A stretch of DNA of 64,000 bases from Pseudomonas argentinensis (GTDB lineage Bacteria > Pseudomonadota > Gammaproteobacteria > Pseudomonadales > Pseudomonadaceae), in contig NZ_CP056087.1 in assembly GCF_001839655.2 (NCBI RefSeq), positions 4,092,001-4,156,000 of the forward strand, read 5' to 3'. A program made the position numbers and the translations under genes. The notes beneath the pieces were generated by a model. That model did not search any database, was not told where the DNA came from, and worked only from the letters and a program-made list of their open reading frames with translations. Positions 18,880-28,191 of this stretch are shown piece after piece; position 1 is the first letter of the stretch, and each line of letters opens with the position of its first letter.

Positions 18880-19382
18880 ATGCGCTGGTTGCTCGCCTTT
18901 ACCCTCTTCTCGCTGGCCCTCGCCGGCCAAGCCGCCACCGCGCCCGCCGCTCCCGTGGCCACCGTCGACAAGGTATTGGTGGAAAAGTCCCAGCGCCGGC
19001 TGCAACTGATCAGCGGGGCAAGACGCTCAAGTCCTATCGCATCTCCCTGGGCAAACAGCCGCTCGGCGCCAAGCTGCGCGAGGGCGACCTGCGCACGCCG
19101 GAAGGTTTCTACTGGATCGACTGGCGGCGCAAGAGCGAGAAGTACAACCTGTCCATGCACATCTCCTACCCCAACGCCCGTGACCAGGCCCAAGCCAAGG
19201 CCGCCGGGGTGAAACCGGGCAGCATGATCATGATCCACGGCACGCCGCTGGACGACGAATACCCCGAGTGGTTCTTCCATACCCTGGACTGGACCGAAGG
19301 CTGCATCGCCATGAAGAACGCCGACATGCGCGAGGTCTGGGCGCTGGTTAAAGACGGCACGCTGATCGAGATTCGCCCCTGA
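18880..19382 (+). pseudogene. L,D-transpeptidase (YkuD fold), interrupted by a one-base frameshift
   Basis: The frame from ATG 18880 encodes a signal peptide (L-L-A-F-T-L-F-S-L-A-L-A) and reads L-Q-L-I-S-G up to 19017, then goes wrong. The continuation G-K-T-L-K-S-Y-R-I-S-L-G is in the frame one base back, from about 19017 to 19382. Restoring one G in the GGGG run at 19015-19018 would give a 167-residue protein with the expected S-G-G-K joint. The second part has the catalytic region H-G-T-P near 122 and T-E-G-C-I-A-M-K-N with the Cys nucleophile. Such YafK-like enzymes form or cut meso-DAP crosslinks or lipoprotein attachments. The lesion could be real or a sequencing error. Confidence 0.8.
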
Positions 19383-19403
19383 CGGCCTGTTGAGCTGGCG
19401 TGA

Positions 19404-20063
19404 TTACCAACGGATAGTGCGCGCCACCTCGGTGCCGCCCGGCGCCAGCCATTGCCCACTGACCAGCAGCGGTTGCAGCGCCGCGCCAGGCTCGACGCGC
19501 CCCGTCAACCTGGCCTGCCGGGCGAGCAGATCGGCCGCCAGGTCGGCATGGTGCTGACCGGCCAAACTCAGCTGCCCTGCCAGTTTCCAGCCGGTGCTGC
19601 AATCCAGCGCCAGGCGCGCCTGGCCCAATTCCAGCTGCCAGGGCGCCTGCAGCGCCAGCCCATCACCCTGCAACTGGCCCTCGGCTGAGCGGCAACGCGA
19701 CGCGCTGCCGCTCAGCACGATACGGCCCTGCCACTGCCCCGCCAGGCGGTAATCGGTCGCCAGCGTATGAGGATCGCTGACCGGCTGTAGCGAGGCCTGC
19801 CAGGCCCAAGGCCACCCGGCCACCTGCAACTGCCAGCGCTGCCCCTGGTAACCGGCGCTCGCCTGGGCCCTGGCTCGCCAGGGTTGCCATTGCCAACGCA
19901 GCGGCCCCAAGTCCCCCAGGCGCTCGGCCTGCCCCTGCCAGAGACTGCCGCTGATGCCGGCCAGCGGTACCGGCAGGGGCGCCAACAGCCAGCGGGCGGG
20001 CAGCTCGACCAGCAGGGTCAGGGCGAATACCAGCAGCGCCCACAGCCACGCGCGCCGGCTCAT
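19404..20063 (-). CDS. gspN: Type II secretion system protein N
   Basis: 219 residues with one N-terminal membrane segment (about 6-24), then a periplasmic domain rich in Trp, Gln and beta strands (repeated L-x-W-x-W-Q-P-W patterns), as in GspN. The exact role of this optional T2SS protein is unclear. Last gene of the operon; its ATG overlaps the gspM stop as ATGA. Confidence 0.82.
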   Translation of the reverse strand: MSRRAWLWALLVFALTLLVELPARWLLAPLPVPLAGISGSLWQGQAERLGDLGPLRWQWQPWRARAQASAGYQGQRWQLQVAGWPWAWQASLQPVSDPHTLATDYRLAGQWQGRIVLSGSASRCRSAEGQLQGDGLALQAPWQLELGQARLALDCSTGWKLAGQLSLAGQHHADLAADLLARQARLTGRVEPGAALQPLLVSGQWLAPGGTEVARTIRW

Positions 20064-20446
20064 CGCTGCAGGGCCAGTTCGAAGTGCAGCGCCGACTCCT
20101 CACGGCGCAGGCTCCAGCGCAACAGCTGGGCGCCCTCCCGCTCCAGCTGCAGGAGCCAGTCCTGCAACACGCGCTCATCCTTGAGCCGCCCCCGTACCAG
20201 CCAGTGCGCGGTGTCCGGCTCCAGGGTGTCGATGCGGATGGCGCGGGCCTTGGCAGCCTGCTGCAGGTCCTCGGCGCTCAGCGTCCTGTCGGCCCGCAGG
20301 GCCAGGCTCGCGCCTGCCAGCGCCTGCCATTGGCCAAAGGCCTGCCAGCGCTGCTGGCCTTCACGCCAGGCCAGCAGCGCCAGCAGTACGGCGATGATTG
20401 CCACCGCCAGCAGGCGTAGGCCGCGGTGTTCGAGATTCAGGCTCAT
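20060..20446 (-). CDS. gspM: Type II secretion system protein M
   Basis: 128 residues: short cytoplasmic N-terminus, one membrane helix (about 9-25), then a ~95-residue periplasmic ferredoxin-like domain. GspM binds GspL in the inner-membrane platform. Shorter than the ~160-175 residue Xcp/Out proteins. TAATG overlap with gspL upstream and ATGA overlap with gspN downstream. Identified mainly by size, topology and operon position. Confidence 0.8.
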   Translation of the reverse strand: MSLNLEHRGLRLLAVAIIAVLLALLAWREGQQRWQAFGQWQALAGASLALRADRTLSAEDLQQAAKARAIRIDTLEPDTAHWLVRGRLKDERVLQDWLLQLEREGAQLLRWSLRREESALHFELALQR

Positions 20447-21549
20447 TAGGCGCCTCCGAGGTCGAAAGTCAGATCGAGTTCGTCGCCGGCCTGGCTCACC
20501 TGTACCGCCACGCCAATAGCGCCCGCCATCGCCTGCCAGGCTGAATCGTCGATGGCTTCATGGCCCTGCAGGCGCAGGGCCCAGCGCTGCCCATCGAACT
20601 GGGCAGCGCTCAATTGCCAGCCGGCGTTGGCACGCAACCAGCCATCGAGCTCGGTCTGCAGATGCTGCAGTTGCCGCAGGCGCAGCTGCCGCTCGTCCGC
20701 GCCCAGACGCTGCTGCTTGACCCGCTGCGCGGCTTCGCGCAGTGAAGCGACCGGGCCGACCACGGCTTCCACCTGCGCCTGATAGACGCCCTGCTGCCGC
20801 CATTGCTGGCTGGCCCACAGCCCCGCCCAGAGCACGGCCAGAGCCAGGCAGGCAGCCGGCAGGCGCCACAGGCCAGGGCTGAGTGCGCGCGCCTGGCGCT
20901 TCGCCCGGCGCCGTTCGAACAGGCTGGGCAGGTCATCCAGCGCGGCGAGCGGCTCGGGCCAGGCGCCCTCGAGCCTGTGGATCTCCAGCTCGCCCCAGAT
21001 ACCGGCAGGCGCCGCCGCCTGCAGCTCGACCGGCCAGGCCAGCCAGTGCTGGCGCGCCTCGGCGCTGCTACCGACGAACAGACTCGCCCCGCCCTCCTGG
21101 CGCCAGCACCAGGCGGCGCCGGGAGCTGGCACCGGCAACAGCTGGAACTGCGCCCAGCAGCGCTGCACATCGAGCTGCCACTCGGCGCATTGCGCCAGCC
21201 AACCGTCGAGCAGCGCCTGCTCGATGTAGACCAGCCTCATCCAGCCGGGCTCGCGGGCCAGGCAGCCGCAGGCCAGTTCCTCGGCGCTCTGCAGCAGGCG
21301 ATCCTCGAGCAGCAACGGCCACTCGTGACGCTTCAGCCCCGGGGGCGCCGCCACCTGAAAGTGGCTGCACCGCTCCCCCGGCAGCACCAGCGCCACCCGT
21401 GCACCCGGTATTGCCGGCGGCGTTCCCGAACCTGAGGCCGGCACGCGGCCCTGCTCGACCCGAGCCCACTGCCAGGCCTCGCCATGGCTGCCCGGGCGCA
21501 GCAGCAACCAGGGCCGTGCCGCACGGCGACGCCAAGGCTCAAGTTTCAT
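20446..21549 (-). CDS. gspL: Type II secretion system protein L
   Basis: 367 residues from ATG 21549, which overlaps the gspJ stop as ATGA. The cytoplasmic actin-like half (about 1-225) contains L-L-L-E-D-R-L-L-Q, the family segment preceding the GspE-contacting face; a single membrane helix lies near 232-250 and is followed by a periplasmic ferredoxin-like domain. It anchors the ATPase GspE to the membrane and pairs with GspM. Confidence 0.85.
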   Translation of the reverse strand: MKLEPWRRRAARPWLLLRPGSHGEAWQWARVEQGRVPASGSGTPPAIPGARVALVLPGERCSHFQVAAPPGLKRHEWPLLLEDRLLQSAEELACGCLAREPGWMRLVYIEQALLDGWLAQCAEWQLDVQRCWAQFQLLPVPAPGAAWCWRQEGGASLFVGSSAEARQHWLAWPVELQAAAPAGIWGELEIHRLEGAWPEPLAALDDLPSLFERRRAKRQARALSPGLWRLPAACLALAVLWAGLWASQQWRQQGVYQAQVEAVVGPVASLREAAQRVKQQRLGADERQLRLRQLQHLQTELDGWLRANAGWQLSAAQFDGQRWALRLQGHEAIDDSAWQAMAGAIGVAVQVSQAGDELDLTFDLGGA

Positions 21550-22136
21550 GAACGGCCCCACGGCAGGGCGAAGGTACAGACATAGGGGGCTCCATCACGC
21601 TGAAACGTCAGGCGCACGCCCCTGTCCGGGCGCAACCTGTCCGTCGATGGCCAGGCCAGCCAGCGGCTGTCCTGGCGAAAACTGAAAGTCACCGATTCGA
21701 CCCGGTCCAGCTGCTCGCGCAGGGTCCACGCCGGGGCGCCTGCGGCGTACAGATCACCGGAGGTGTACAGCAGCAGGCGCTGGCTGCGGCGCTCGTATCC
21801 CAGACGCTGGCGCTGCAGGCGGGCGCCGCCTTCGGCGCTCGGCCAGGCGCCGAGCGCCACCCACTGCAGTTGCAGCTCGTCCGGCTGCCAGTCCAGCCAG
21901 TTCAAGGCCAGCGGCAAGCGGCGCTCATGCAGCTGACGCAGCACGGTGGTATCGAAACGACGCTCCAGGGCCAGGCAGAAATCCAGTACCGGGATACCTG
22001 GCGCGCCCTGGGACAGGCGCTCGCGCACATTGATCCAGCCATTGACCAGGGCGGCCAGCAGCACGCCCAGCAAGGCCGTCAGCGCCAGGGCGACCAGCAG
22101 TTCGATCAGGGTCAAGCCGCCCTGCCTGGCGTTCAT
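21546..22136 (-). CDS. gspJ: Minor pseudopilin J
   Basis: 196 residues from ATG 22136. Type IV prepilin signal N-A-R-Q-G-G-L-T-L-I-E-L-L-V-A with processing after Gly and Glu at +5, then the hydrophobic N-terminal helix and a globular beta-rich domain. With GspI and GspK it forms the pseudopilus tip. ATGA overlap with gspI. Confidence 0.88.
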   Translation of the reverse strand: MNARQGGLTLIELLVALALTALLGVLLAALVNGWINVRERLSQGAPGIPVLDFCLALERRFDTTVLRQLHERRLPLALNWLDWQPDELQLQWVALGAWPSAEGGARLQRQRLGYERRSQRLLLYTSGDLYAAGAPAWTLREQLDRVESVTFSFRQDSRWLAWPSTDRLRPDRGVRLTFQRDGAPYVCTFALPWGRS

Positions 22137-22498
22137 GGGCGCACCAGAAACAGCTGATACAACCCCAGCGACTCGCGGCGCTCGCCATCGGCGAACAGGC
22201 TCAGCTCGGCACGCCGCAGGTTGCGTACCCCGGTGCCCTGCATCTGCAGTTGCCAATGACAGCTGCCGTGGCCCTGGGCGAGCACCCCGGCGAGGCTGTT
22301 CTGCGCCGGCCAGAGTTGCTCGACCGCAAAACGTGCTTCCAGCTCACGGGCACACAACGCCCCGAGCTGATGCTGCTGAACGCTCTGCTGTACGGCCAGG
22401 CGCTGGCGCAGCACCTGGCTGGTCATGACCGCCAGCACGGCGGCGATACCGAGGGCGACCGTCACCTCGAGCAGGGTGAACCCGCGCTGGCGCTTCAT
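22133..22498 (-). CDS. gspI: Minor pseudopilin I
   Basis: 121 residues from ATG 22498. Starts M-K-R-Q-R-G-F-T-L-L-E-V-T-V-A, a standard prepilin peptidase site, and continues with the GspI family layout. It nucleates the pseudopilus tip with J and K. ATGA overlaps on both sides. Confidence 0.88.
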   Translation of the reverse strand: MKRQRGFTLLEVTVALGIAAVLAVMTSQVLRQRLAVQQSVQQHQLGALCARELEARFAVEQLWPAQNSLAGVLAQGHGSCHWQLQMQGTGVRNLRRAELSLFADGERRESLGLYQLFLVRP

Positions 22499-22944
22499 GG
22501 CAACGACGTCCGCTGCAAGCGCCCGGCGCTTTCCCACTGCCACTGTTCGCCGCCATCGGGCCAGTGCCAGCGCAATGCCTGCGCACGCCCGACACCGTTT
22601 GGCGTGAACACCAGACGCGGCTCACCGGCAGCCGGCCAGTCAGGCCTCAGCAGCGCCGGCCATTCGCCCAGCGCGACCGCCTCGACCTGCCAGCGCAGCC
22701 CCTCCCGATCGCGCACCTGGCGCACGAACTCGGGGCGCTGGCCGTTCCAGCGCAGGCCATGAATCTGCCCGGCGTGCAACGCCTCGGCGGCCTGGGCGCG
22801 GCTGGCGGCGGCAAGGCGCTCCAGGGCCTGCTGCGCCGGCGCCTCACCGCTGTCGAGCCAGGCCACGCTGAGGCTGGTCAGCAGGCCGGCGATAAACAGC
22901 ACGACCAGCAACTCCAGCAGGCTGAACCCGCGCTGCTCGGACAC
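22495..22944 (-). CDS. gspH: Minor pseudopilin H
   Basis: 149 residues starting at a GTG (22944) with AAGG close upstream. R-G-F-S-L-L-E-L-L-V-V is the prepilin signal. The C-terminal domain ends R-L-Q-R-T-S-L-P as in the GspH/FimT family. Unlike its neighbours it is separated from the preceding gene gspG by a 183-bp repeat-bearing gap. Confidence 0.86.
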   Translation of the reverse strand: MSEQRGFSLLELLVVLFIAGLLTSLSVAWLDSGEAPAQQALERLAAASRAQAAEALHAGQIHGLRWNGQRPEFVRQVRDREGLRWQVEAVALGEWPALLRPDWPAAGEPRLVFTPNGVGRAQALRWHWPDGGEQWQWESAGRLQRTSLP

Positions 22945-23000
22945 CCTTCAGAGCTCCCCGCCACTTAGAGTGGACGACGCTTTACCCGCCCACCGCTCAC

Positions 23001-23083
23001 GATCGCAATGGTGGACAAAAAGAGCGTTGTCCACCCTACGGATTACGATCGCAACGGTGGACAACAGCGTTGTCCGCCCTACG
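23001..23083. repeat. Two tandem hairpin repeat units inside the T2SS operon
   Basis: Units at 23001-23040 and 23047-23083 share GATCGCAAYGGTGGACAA...GCGTTGTCCRCCCTACG. Each is a hairpin: GGTGGACAA at 23010-23018 pairs with TTGTCCACC at 23027-23035, and likewise in unit two. A single half-unit TTGTCCACCCTAC also occurs near 15723. Lies between gspG and gspH. Confidence 0.8.
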
Positions 23084-23127
23084 CAAGTGCCTGCCACCTT
23101 GTCGCAACTCCCGCCCATGGCAGCGTC

Positions 23128-23562
23128 TCAGAGTTCCCAGTTGCCCAGGTCGGCATCGATGCCCTCGCCGCCCGCGACGCCATCGGCGCCCAGCGAGTAG
23201 ACATCGACCCGACCATGCTGGCCCGGGCTGCGGTATTGATAAGGCTGGCCCCAGGGATCCTCGGGCAAGCGGCGGATATAGCCGTCGGCACGCCAGGCAC
23301 GCGGCAGCGGCTCGACGGTCGGCTTGGCCACCAGTGCCGACAGCCCTTGCTCGTTGCTGGGGAAGCGCAGGTTGTCGAGGCGGTACATGTCCAGGGCCTG
23401 CTCGAAGGTGGACAGGTCGGCCATCACCTTCTGCTTCATGGCCTTGTCCTGGCTGCCCAGCACGCTGGGTGCGACCACGGCGATCAACAGCCCCATGATG
23501 AAGATCACCACCATGATTTCCATCAGGGTGAAGCCCCGCTGGGTGAAACGATTGCTGCGCAT
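23128..23562 (-). CDS. gspG: Major pseudopilin G
   Basis: 144 residues. Prepilin signal R-G-F-T-L-M-E-I-M-V-V after a nine-residue basic leader, then the canonical GspG body: Y-R-L-D-N-x-R-F-P-S-N-E-Q-G-L, L-P-x-D-P-W-G-Q-P-Y-Q-Y and an Asp-rich calcium-binding end. It polymerises into the pseudopilus that pushes substrates through the secretin. No prepilin peptidase gene is in the window, so processing presumably relies on the type IV pilus enzyme PilD. Confidence 0.94.
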   Translation of the reverse strand: MRSNRFTQRGFTLMEIMVVIFIMGLLIAVVAPSVLGSQDKAMKQKVMADLSTFEQALDMYRLDNLRFPSNEQGLSALVAKPTVEPLPRAWRADGYIRRLPEDPWGQPYQYRSPGQHGRVDVYSLGADGVAGGEGIDADLGNWEL

Positions 23563-23576
23563 GATGGCGCTCCTCC

Positions 23577-24779
23577 TTACAGTGTCAGGCCCTGGTTGAG
23601 CTGCATGATCGGCAGCAGCACGGCCATTACGATGAACAGCACCACGCCGCCCATCACCAGAATCATCAGGGGTTCGAACAGTGCCATGGCGGTGTCCACC
23701 TGGCGGGCGAAGCCACGCTCCTGGTTGTCCGCCACGCGTTCGAGCATGTCCGGCAGGGTGCCGCTGGCCTCGCCACTGGCCACCATGTTCAGCAGCAACG
23801 GCGGGAAATGGCCGCTGGCCTCCAGCGCCCGATGCAGGCTGACGCCGCCCTTCACCTCATTGCCGACCCGCTCCAGGGCCAGACGGATGCGCCGGTTATT
23901 GACCGTGGCGGTGGCCACCTGCAGGGCCTCGAGCAGGGGCACGCCGCTGCCGACCAGAATCGCCAGGCTGCGTGACAGCCGTGCGCTTTCCAGCACCTGC
24001 AGGAGCACACCGACCTGGGGCAGGCGCAGCAGCAGATCATCGCGGCGCAGGCACCAGTGCGGTTTGCGCAGCAGTAATTTGCCGAGCAACCCCGCCAGCA
24101 GCGCCGCCCCCAGCAGCCAGGGGCCGAGCAGCACCAGCGCGTTGCTGATGCCGATCAGCAGCGTGGTGATCCACGGCAGGCTCTGCCCGGCATGGGCGAA
24201 CTGCTCGGTAAGCTTGGGCACCACGAAGGTCATCAGGCCGATCACCACGGCCAGGGACACCCCCATCAGCACGGCCGGGTAGATCAGCGCGGTGCGCGCC
24301 TTGTGCTGCTGGCGTTGCACCTGCTCCAGGTGCTCGGCCAGGCGTTCGAGCACCTGGGCCAGGCGGCCGGAGCGCTCCCCGGCCTCGACCAGCGCGCAAT
24401 ACAGGGCCGAGAACACCCCGCCCTGGCGGGCCAGGCTGCGGGCCAGGCCGACGCCCTCGGCCAGCGAGCCGCGTACCGCCACCAGCAGGCTGCGCAGGGC
24501 GGGCTGGACCAGCTGCCGCTCCAGGGTGCCCAAGGCGTCAACCAGCGGAATGCCAGCGCCGGTAAGGGTCGCCAGTTGCCGGGTCAGCTCGCACAGCTGG
24601 GCGCGGCTGACCCGCTGGCGGCGCGGTTGGCGGCTTTGCGGGTCGTGACGGTGCAGCTCACGGGCGAACAGCCCGTTTTCGCGCAGCAACTGCCGGGCAT
24701 GGCGCTCGCTGTCCGCCTGCAGGCTGGCCTTGTGCGCCTTGCCGGCCAGGTCGACGGCCTGATAGCGATAGGTCGGCAT
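23577..24779 (-). CDS. gspF: Type II secretion inner-membrane platform protein F
   Basis: 400 residues from ATG 24779 (M-P-T-Y-R-Y-Q-A-V-D); a longer frame to 24995 is antisense noise. Two T2SSF domains (about 60-190 and 265-390), each ending in membrane helices, with F-x-R-x-L-A-x-L-T-x-A-G-I-P-like L-T-G-A-G-I-P-L-V-D-A-L and M-V-A-S-G-E-A-S-G. It is the polytopic core of the platform that contacts GspE. Starts two bases after the gspE stop. Confidence 0.93.
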   Translation of the reverse strand: MPTYRYQAVDLAGKAHKASLQADSERHARQLLRENGLFARELHRHDPQSRQPRRQRVSRAQLCELTRQLATLTGAGIPLVDALGTLERQLVQPALRSLLVAVRGSLAEGVGLARSLARQGGVFSALYCALVEAGERSGRLAQVLERLAEHLEQVQRQQHKARTALIYPAVLMGVSLAVVIGLMTFVVPKLTEQFAHAGQSLPWITTLLIGISNALVLLGPWLLGAALLAGLLGKLLLRKPHWCLRRDDLLLRLPQVGVLLQVLESARLSRSLAILVGSGVPLLEALQVATATVNNRRIRLALERVGNEVKGGVSLHRALEASGHFPPLLLNMVASGEASGTLPDMLERVADNQERGFARQVDTAMALFEPLMILVMGGVVLFIVMAVLLPIMQLNQGLTL

Positions 24780-24781
24780 GC

Positions 24782-26236
24782 TCAGCCCTGCACCGCGCGC
24801 AGCACTTCGGCCAGGCTGGTGTCGCCGCGGCCCAGGCAATCGCAGGCCATGGCCGCCAGGCTCTGCCGACGCTCCTCGAGGTAGGCGTGCATGCTCACCT
24901 CGCTGGCGCCGCTGTACAGCAGCGCGATCAGCCCGTCGTCCAGCTCGATGAATTCGTACAGCCCCAGGCGCCCCTGATAACCGCTGCCCTGGCACTGCGC
25001 GCAGCCCACCGGATGAAAGCTGTGGTCGAGGCCGGCCAGCTCAGGCAGCAGCTGCCGCTCGGCGGCCTGCAGGGGGCGCCGCTCGGCGCAATTGCACAGG
25101 CGACGAACCAGGCGCTGGGCGAGCACGCCGCGCAGGCAGGAGGCGATCAGGAAGGGCTCGATACCCATGTCGCGCAGCCGGGTCACCGCGCCCACGGCGC
25201 TGTTGGTATGCAGCGTCGACAGCACCAGGTGCCCGGTAAGGCTGGCCTGCACGGCGATCTGCGCGGTTTCCCGGTCACGGATTTCGCCAAGCATGATCAC
25301 GTCCGGGTCCTGGCGCAGGATCGCCCGCAGGCCACTGGCGAAGGTCAGCCCGGCACGCGGGTTGATGGCGGTCTGGCCGATGCCGGTGATGGCGTATTCC
25401 ACCGGGTCTTCGACGGTGAGGATATTGCGGCTGCCATCGTTGAGGCTGTTGAGACTGGCATACAGCGTGGTGGTCTTGCCCGAGCCGGTCGGCCCGGTGC
25501 TCAGCACGATGCCGTTGGGGCGGCCCAGGCAGGCGCGCAGGCCCTGCTCCACCGCAGAGGGCATGCCCAGGTTGGGCAGCGCCAGCAGGCTGGCCTGCTT
25601 GTCCAGCACGCGCATCACCACCCGCTCGCCGTGGATGCCCGGCAGGGTGGAGACCCGCACGTCGACCTCACGGCCGGCGGCGCGCAGGGTGATGCGGCCG
25701 TCCTGGGGCTGACGCTTTTCGGCGATGTCCAGGCGCGCCATGACCTTGATGCGCGACACCAGCATCGCCGACAGCGCCCGTGGCGGGCGCAGCACCTCGC
25801 TCAGGTGGCCGTCGATGCGCAGGCGCACCACCAGGCTCTGCTCGAAGGTCTCGATATGGATATCCGAGGCCTGCAATTGCAGGGCCTGGGCGAACAGGCC
25901 GTTGATCAGGCGGATCACCGGCGCCTCGTCATCGCTCTCCAGCAGGTCCTCGATGCGCGGCATGTCGTTCATCAAACTGTCGAGATCGACCTGCTCGCCG
26001 ATGCCCTCGATCAGCGCCGCATTCGCCCCCTCGCCGGCCTGGTACAGCTGGCCCAGGCGCTGTTCGAACTCGCTGCGTGGCAAGCGACACACCGAAGCCG
26101 GTGCACCCTCGACGCGCAACAGCTCCTGCAACTGGTCGGTGTCGGCGTCCTCGCACAGCCACAGGCTCCAGCTGCCCTCGCCGGGCACCCAGGCCAGGCC
26201 GGCCTGCCGGGCCAGGCGATAGGGCAACAGGCCCAT
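24782..26236 (-). CDS. gspE: Type II secretion ATPase E
   Basis: 484 residues. N1/N2 region to about 150, then the ATPase: Walker A G-P-T-G-S-G-K-T-T near 253, Asp box I-L-T-V-E-D-P-V-E-Y, Walker B region M-L-G-E-I-R-D-R-E-T-A, His box G-H-L-V-L-S-T-L-H-T-N. A zinc-binding region follows with L-C-N-C and C-A-Q-C, a C-x-C/C-x2-C variant of the usual tetracysteine motif. It powers pseudopilus assembly. TAATG overlap with gspD. Confidence 0.94.
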   Translation of the reverse strand: MGLLPYRLARQAGLAWVPGEGSWSLWLCEDADTDQLQELLRVEGAPASVCRLPRSEFEQRLGQLYQAGEGANAALIEGIGEQVDLDSLMNDMPRIEDLLESDDEAPVIRLINGLFAQALQLQASDIHIETFEQSLVVRLRIDGHLSEVLRPPRALSAMLVSRIKVMARLDIAEKRQPQDGRITLRAAGREVDVRVSTLPGIHGERVVMRVLDKQASLLALPNLGMPSAVEQGLRACLGRPNGIVLSTGPTGSGKTTTLYASLNSLNDGSRNILTVEDPVEYAITGIGQTAINPRAGLTFASGLRAILRQDPDVIMLGEIRDRETAQIAVQASLTGHLVLSTLHTNSAVGAVTRLRDMGIEPFLIASCLRGVLAQRLVRRLCNCAERRPLQAAERQLLPELAGLDHSFHPVGCAQCQGSGYQGRLGLYEFIELDDGLIALLYSGASEVSMHAYLEERRQSLAAMACDCLGRGDTSLAEVLRAVQG

Positions 26237-28188
26237 TACCAGGCGCCCCCATCGAGGCGCGCGCGGCTGGCCGGGAACAGCTGCTGCAGCCCGGCGTCGC
26301 CGTCCAGCGCCGGCAACTCCAGCGCCGTCTCGCGCTGCAGGTTCTGGTATTTATCGGCACTGAAGCTGGCGATGCTCGGCCCGTCACGCAGGATGCGCGG
26401 GCGGATGAACACCATCAGGTTCTGTTTGACGCCGCTCTTGCCGGTCGAGCGGAACAGCCGGCCGAGGCCGGGTATGTCGCCGAGCAGGGGCACCTTCTGG
26501 TCGGTATTGCTGGTTTCATCGCTGATCAGCCCACCGAGAATGATCAGGCCGTTGTCCTCGACCATGACCTTGGTCTTGATCTCGCGCTTGTTGGTGATCA
26601 CGTCGCTGGCCGAGGCGAAGTCGGCAATCGACGACACCTCCTGGACGATGTCCAGGCGCACGCTGTTGTCGATATTGATCTGCGGCTTGATGCGCAACTT
26701 CACGCCGACCTCGCGGCGCTCGATGGTCTGGTACGGGTTGCTGTTGTTCTGGGTCACCGAGCCGGTGACGAAGGGCACTTCCTGGCCAACCAGAATCGAC
26801 GCCTCGGCGTTGTCCAGGGTCAGCAGGGTCGGGGTGGACAGCAGGTTGAAGCCGCTCTTGCTCTTCAGCGCATTGAGCAGCACGGCGAAATTGAAGCCAC
26901 CGCCGAAATGACCGATGCCGGCGGTCGCGCCGTTGACACCCGACAGCAGCTCGCCGAGGGCGGCGTTGTCGCCACTGGCCGCCGCACCGGCGATGCTGGC
27001 GATATTCGCGCCACCAGCGCTGAAGTTGACCACCCCGGCGCCGAGTTTCTCGTCGGCGAACAGCCACTGCACGCCCAGCTCCTCGGCGCGGGAATCGGAA
27101 ACCTCGGCGATGATTGCCTCGACCACCACCTGGGCGCGGCGGATGTCCAGTTGCTCGACGATCGAGCGGTAGGCCGCCAGTTCGCTGTCCGGGCCGACCA
27201 TCACCACCGCGTTGGTGCCCTCCTCGTATTCCAGGCGCACCCCGGAATCGCTGATCGGCAGGCGCGCGACCTGGGCGCCCTCCGCGCCCTCGCCGGGGGC
27301 CTGGGGCGCCTCCTGGCTGAGACCGCGCAGCACCTTGACCACCTCGGCGGCGTTGGCATGGCGCAGGTAGATCACCTGGGTATTGGAGGCGCGCAACTCG
27401 CCGCCCGGTCGATCCAGCTGGGTCAGCAGGGCGCGCACCCGCTCACGGCTGTCGGCACTGCCGCGGACCAGCAGGGCGTTGCTGCGCGGGTCGGCGATCA
27501 CCTGGGCGCCGTCGGCGCCCTTGTCGCTGGCCAGCAGGCGAGTGATCAGCGCGCTGGTATCGGCGGCGCTGGCGTGCTGCAGGGGCATCACCTGCAGCGG
27601 CTCGTCGCTGACCTGATCGAGTTCGGCGAGCAGGCGGTCGATACGCCCCAGGTTGCTGCGCCAGTCGGTGACCACCAGCAGGTTGGCGGCAGGGTACGGG
27701 GTGATGACCCCGACCCGCGGATCGATCAGCGGCTTGATGATGCCGAGCAACTGCTCGCTGGCGGCATTGCGCACGCTGAACACCCGGGTGGCGATACCGT
27801 CGCCGGCGGCCGGCTGCCCGCCGCTGGGGTCCACGGGCACCGGTTCCAGGCGCGCGGCCTGGTCAGGCAGAATCTTCACGCTGCCGTTGGGCAGGTTGAC
27901 CGCGGCGAAGCCCTGGGCACGCAGTTGCGCCAGAAAGATGTCGTAGATGGCTTCGCTGTCATGGCGCTCGACGGTGCGCACGGTGACCTTGCCCTTGACC
28001 CGCGGGTCGACGATAAAGGTGGTGCCGGTGATCTGCGACACGCTGTCGATGAACTCGCTGAGCTCGGTGTCGACGAAATTCACCTCGTACAGCGGCGACT
28101 CGGCGACCGGCAGGTCCAGCAGCTCATCGGCCAGAATCTGGGTAGCGCCCAGGGCCAGCAGCGCGGCCAGGCAGTAGCGAACAATCAT
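26236..28188 (-). CDS. gspD: Type II secretion outer-membrane secretin D
   Basis: 650 residues with a Sec signal peptide (C-L-A-A-L-L-A-L-G-A-T-Q-I-L-A). N0-N3 periplasmic domains cover about 30-340 (T-F-I-V-D-P-R-V-K-G-K-V-T-V; N-A-L-L-V-R-G), the secretin domain 345-600 with V-P-F-V-T-G-S and V-x-L-x-I-x-P, then a short C-terminal S domain. The multimer forms the outer-membrane gate. No pilotin gene is obvious nearby. Confidence 0.94.
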   Translation of the reverse strand: MIVRYCLAALLALGATQILADELLDLPVAESPLYEVNFVDTELSEFIDSVSQITGTTFIVDPRVKGKVTVRTVERHDSEAIYDIFLAQLRAQGFAAVNLPNGSVKILPDQAARLEPVPVDPSGGQPAAGDGIATRVFSVRNAASEQLLGIIKPLIDPRVGVITPYPAANLLVVTDWRSNLGRIDRLLAELDQVSDEPLQVMPLQHASAADTSALITRLLASDKGADGAQVIADPRSNALLVRGSADSRERVRALLTQLDRPGGELRASNTQVIYLRHANAAEVVKVLRGLSQEAPQAPGEGAEGAQVARLPISDSGVRLEYEEGTNAVVMVGPDSELAAYRSIVEQLDIRRAQVVVEAIIAEVSDSRAEELGVQWLFADEKLGAGVVNFSAGGANIASIAGAAASGDNAALGELLSGVNGATAGIGHFGGGFNFAVLLNALKSKSGFNLLSTPTLLTLDNAEASILVGQEVPFVTGSVTQNNSNPYQTIERREVGVKLRIKPQINIDNSVRLDIVQEVSSIADFASASDVITNKREIKTKVMVEDNGLIILGGLISDETSNTDQKVPLLGDIPGLGRLFRSTGKSGVKQNLMVFIRPRILRDGPSIASFSADKYQNLQRETALELPALDGDAGLQQLFPASRARLDGGAW

Positions 28189-28191
28189 CTC

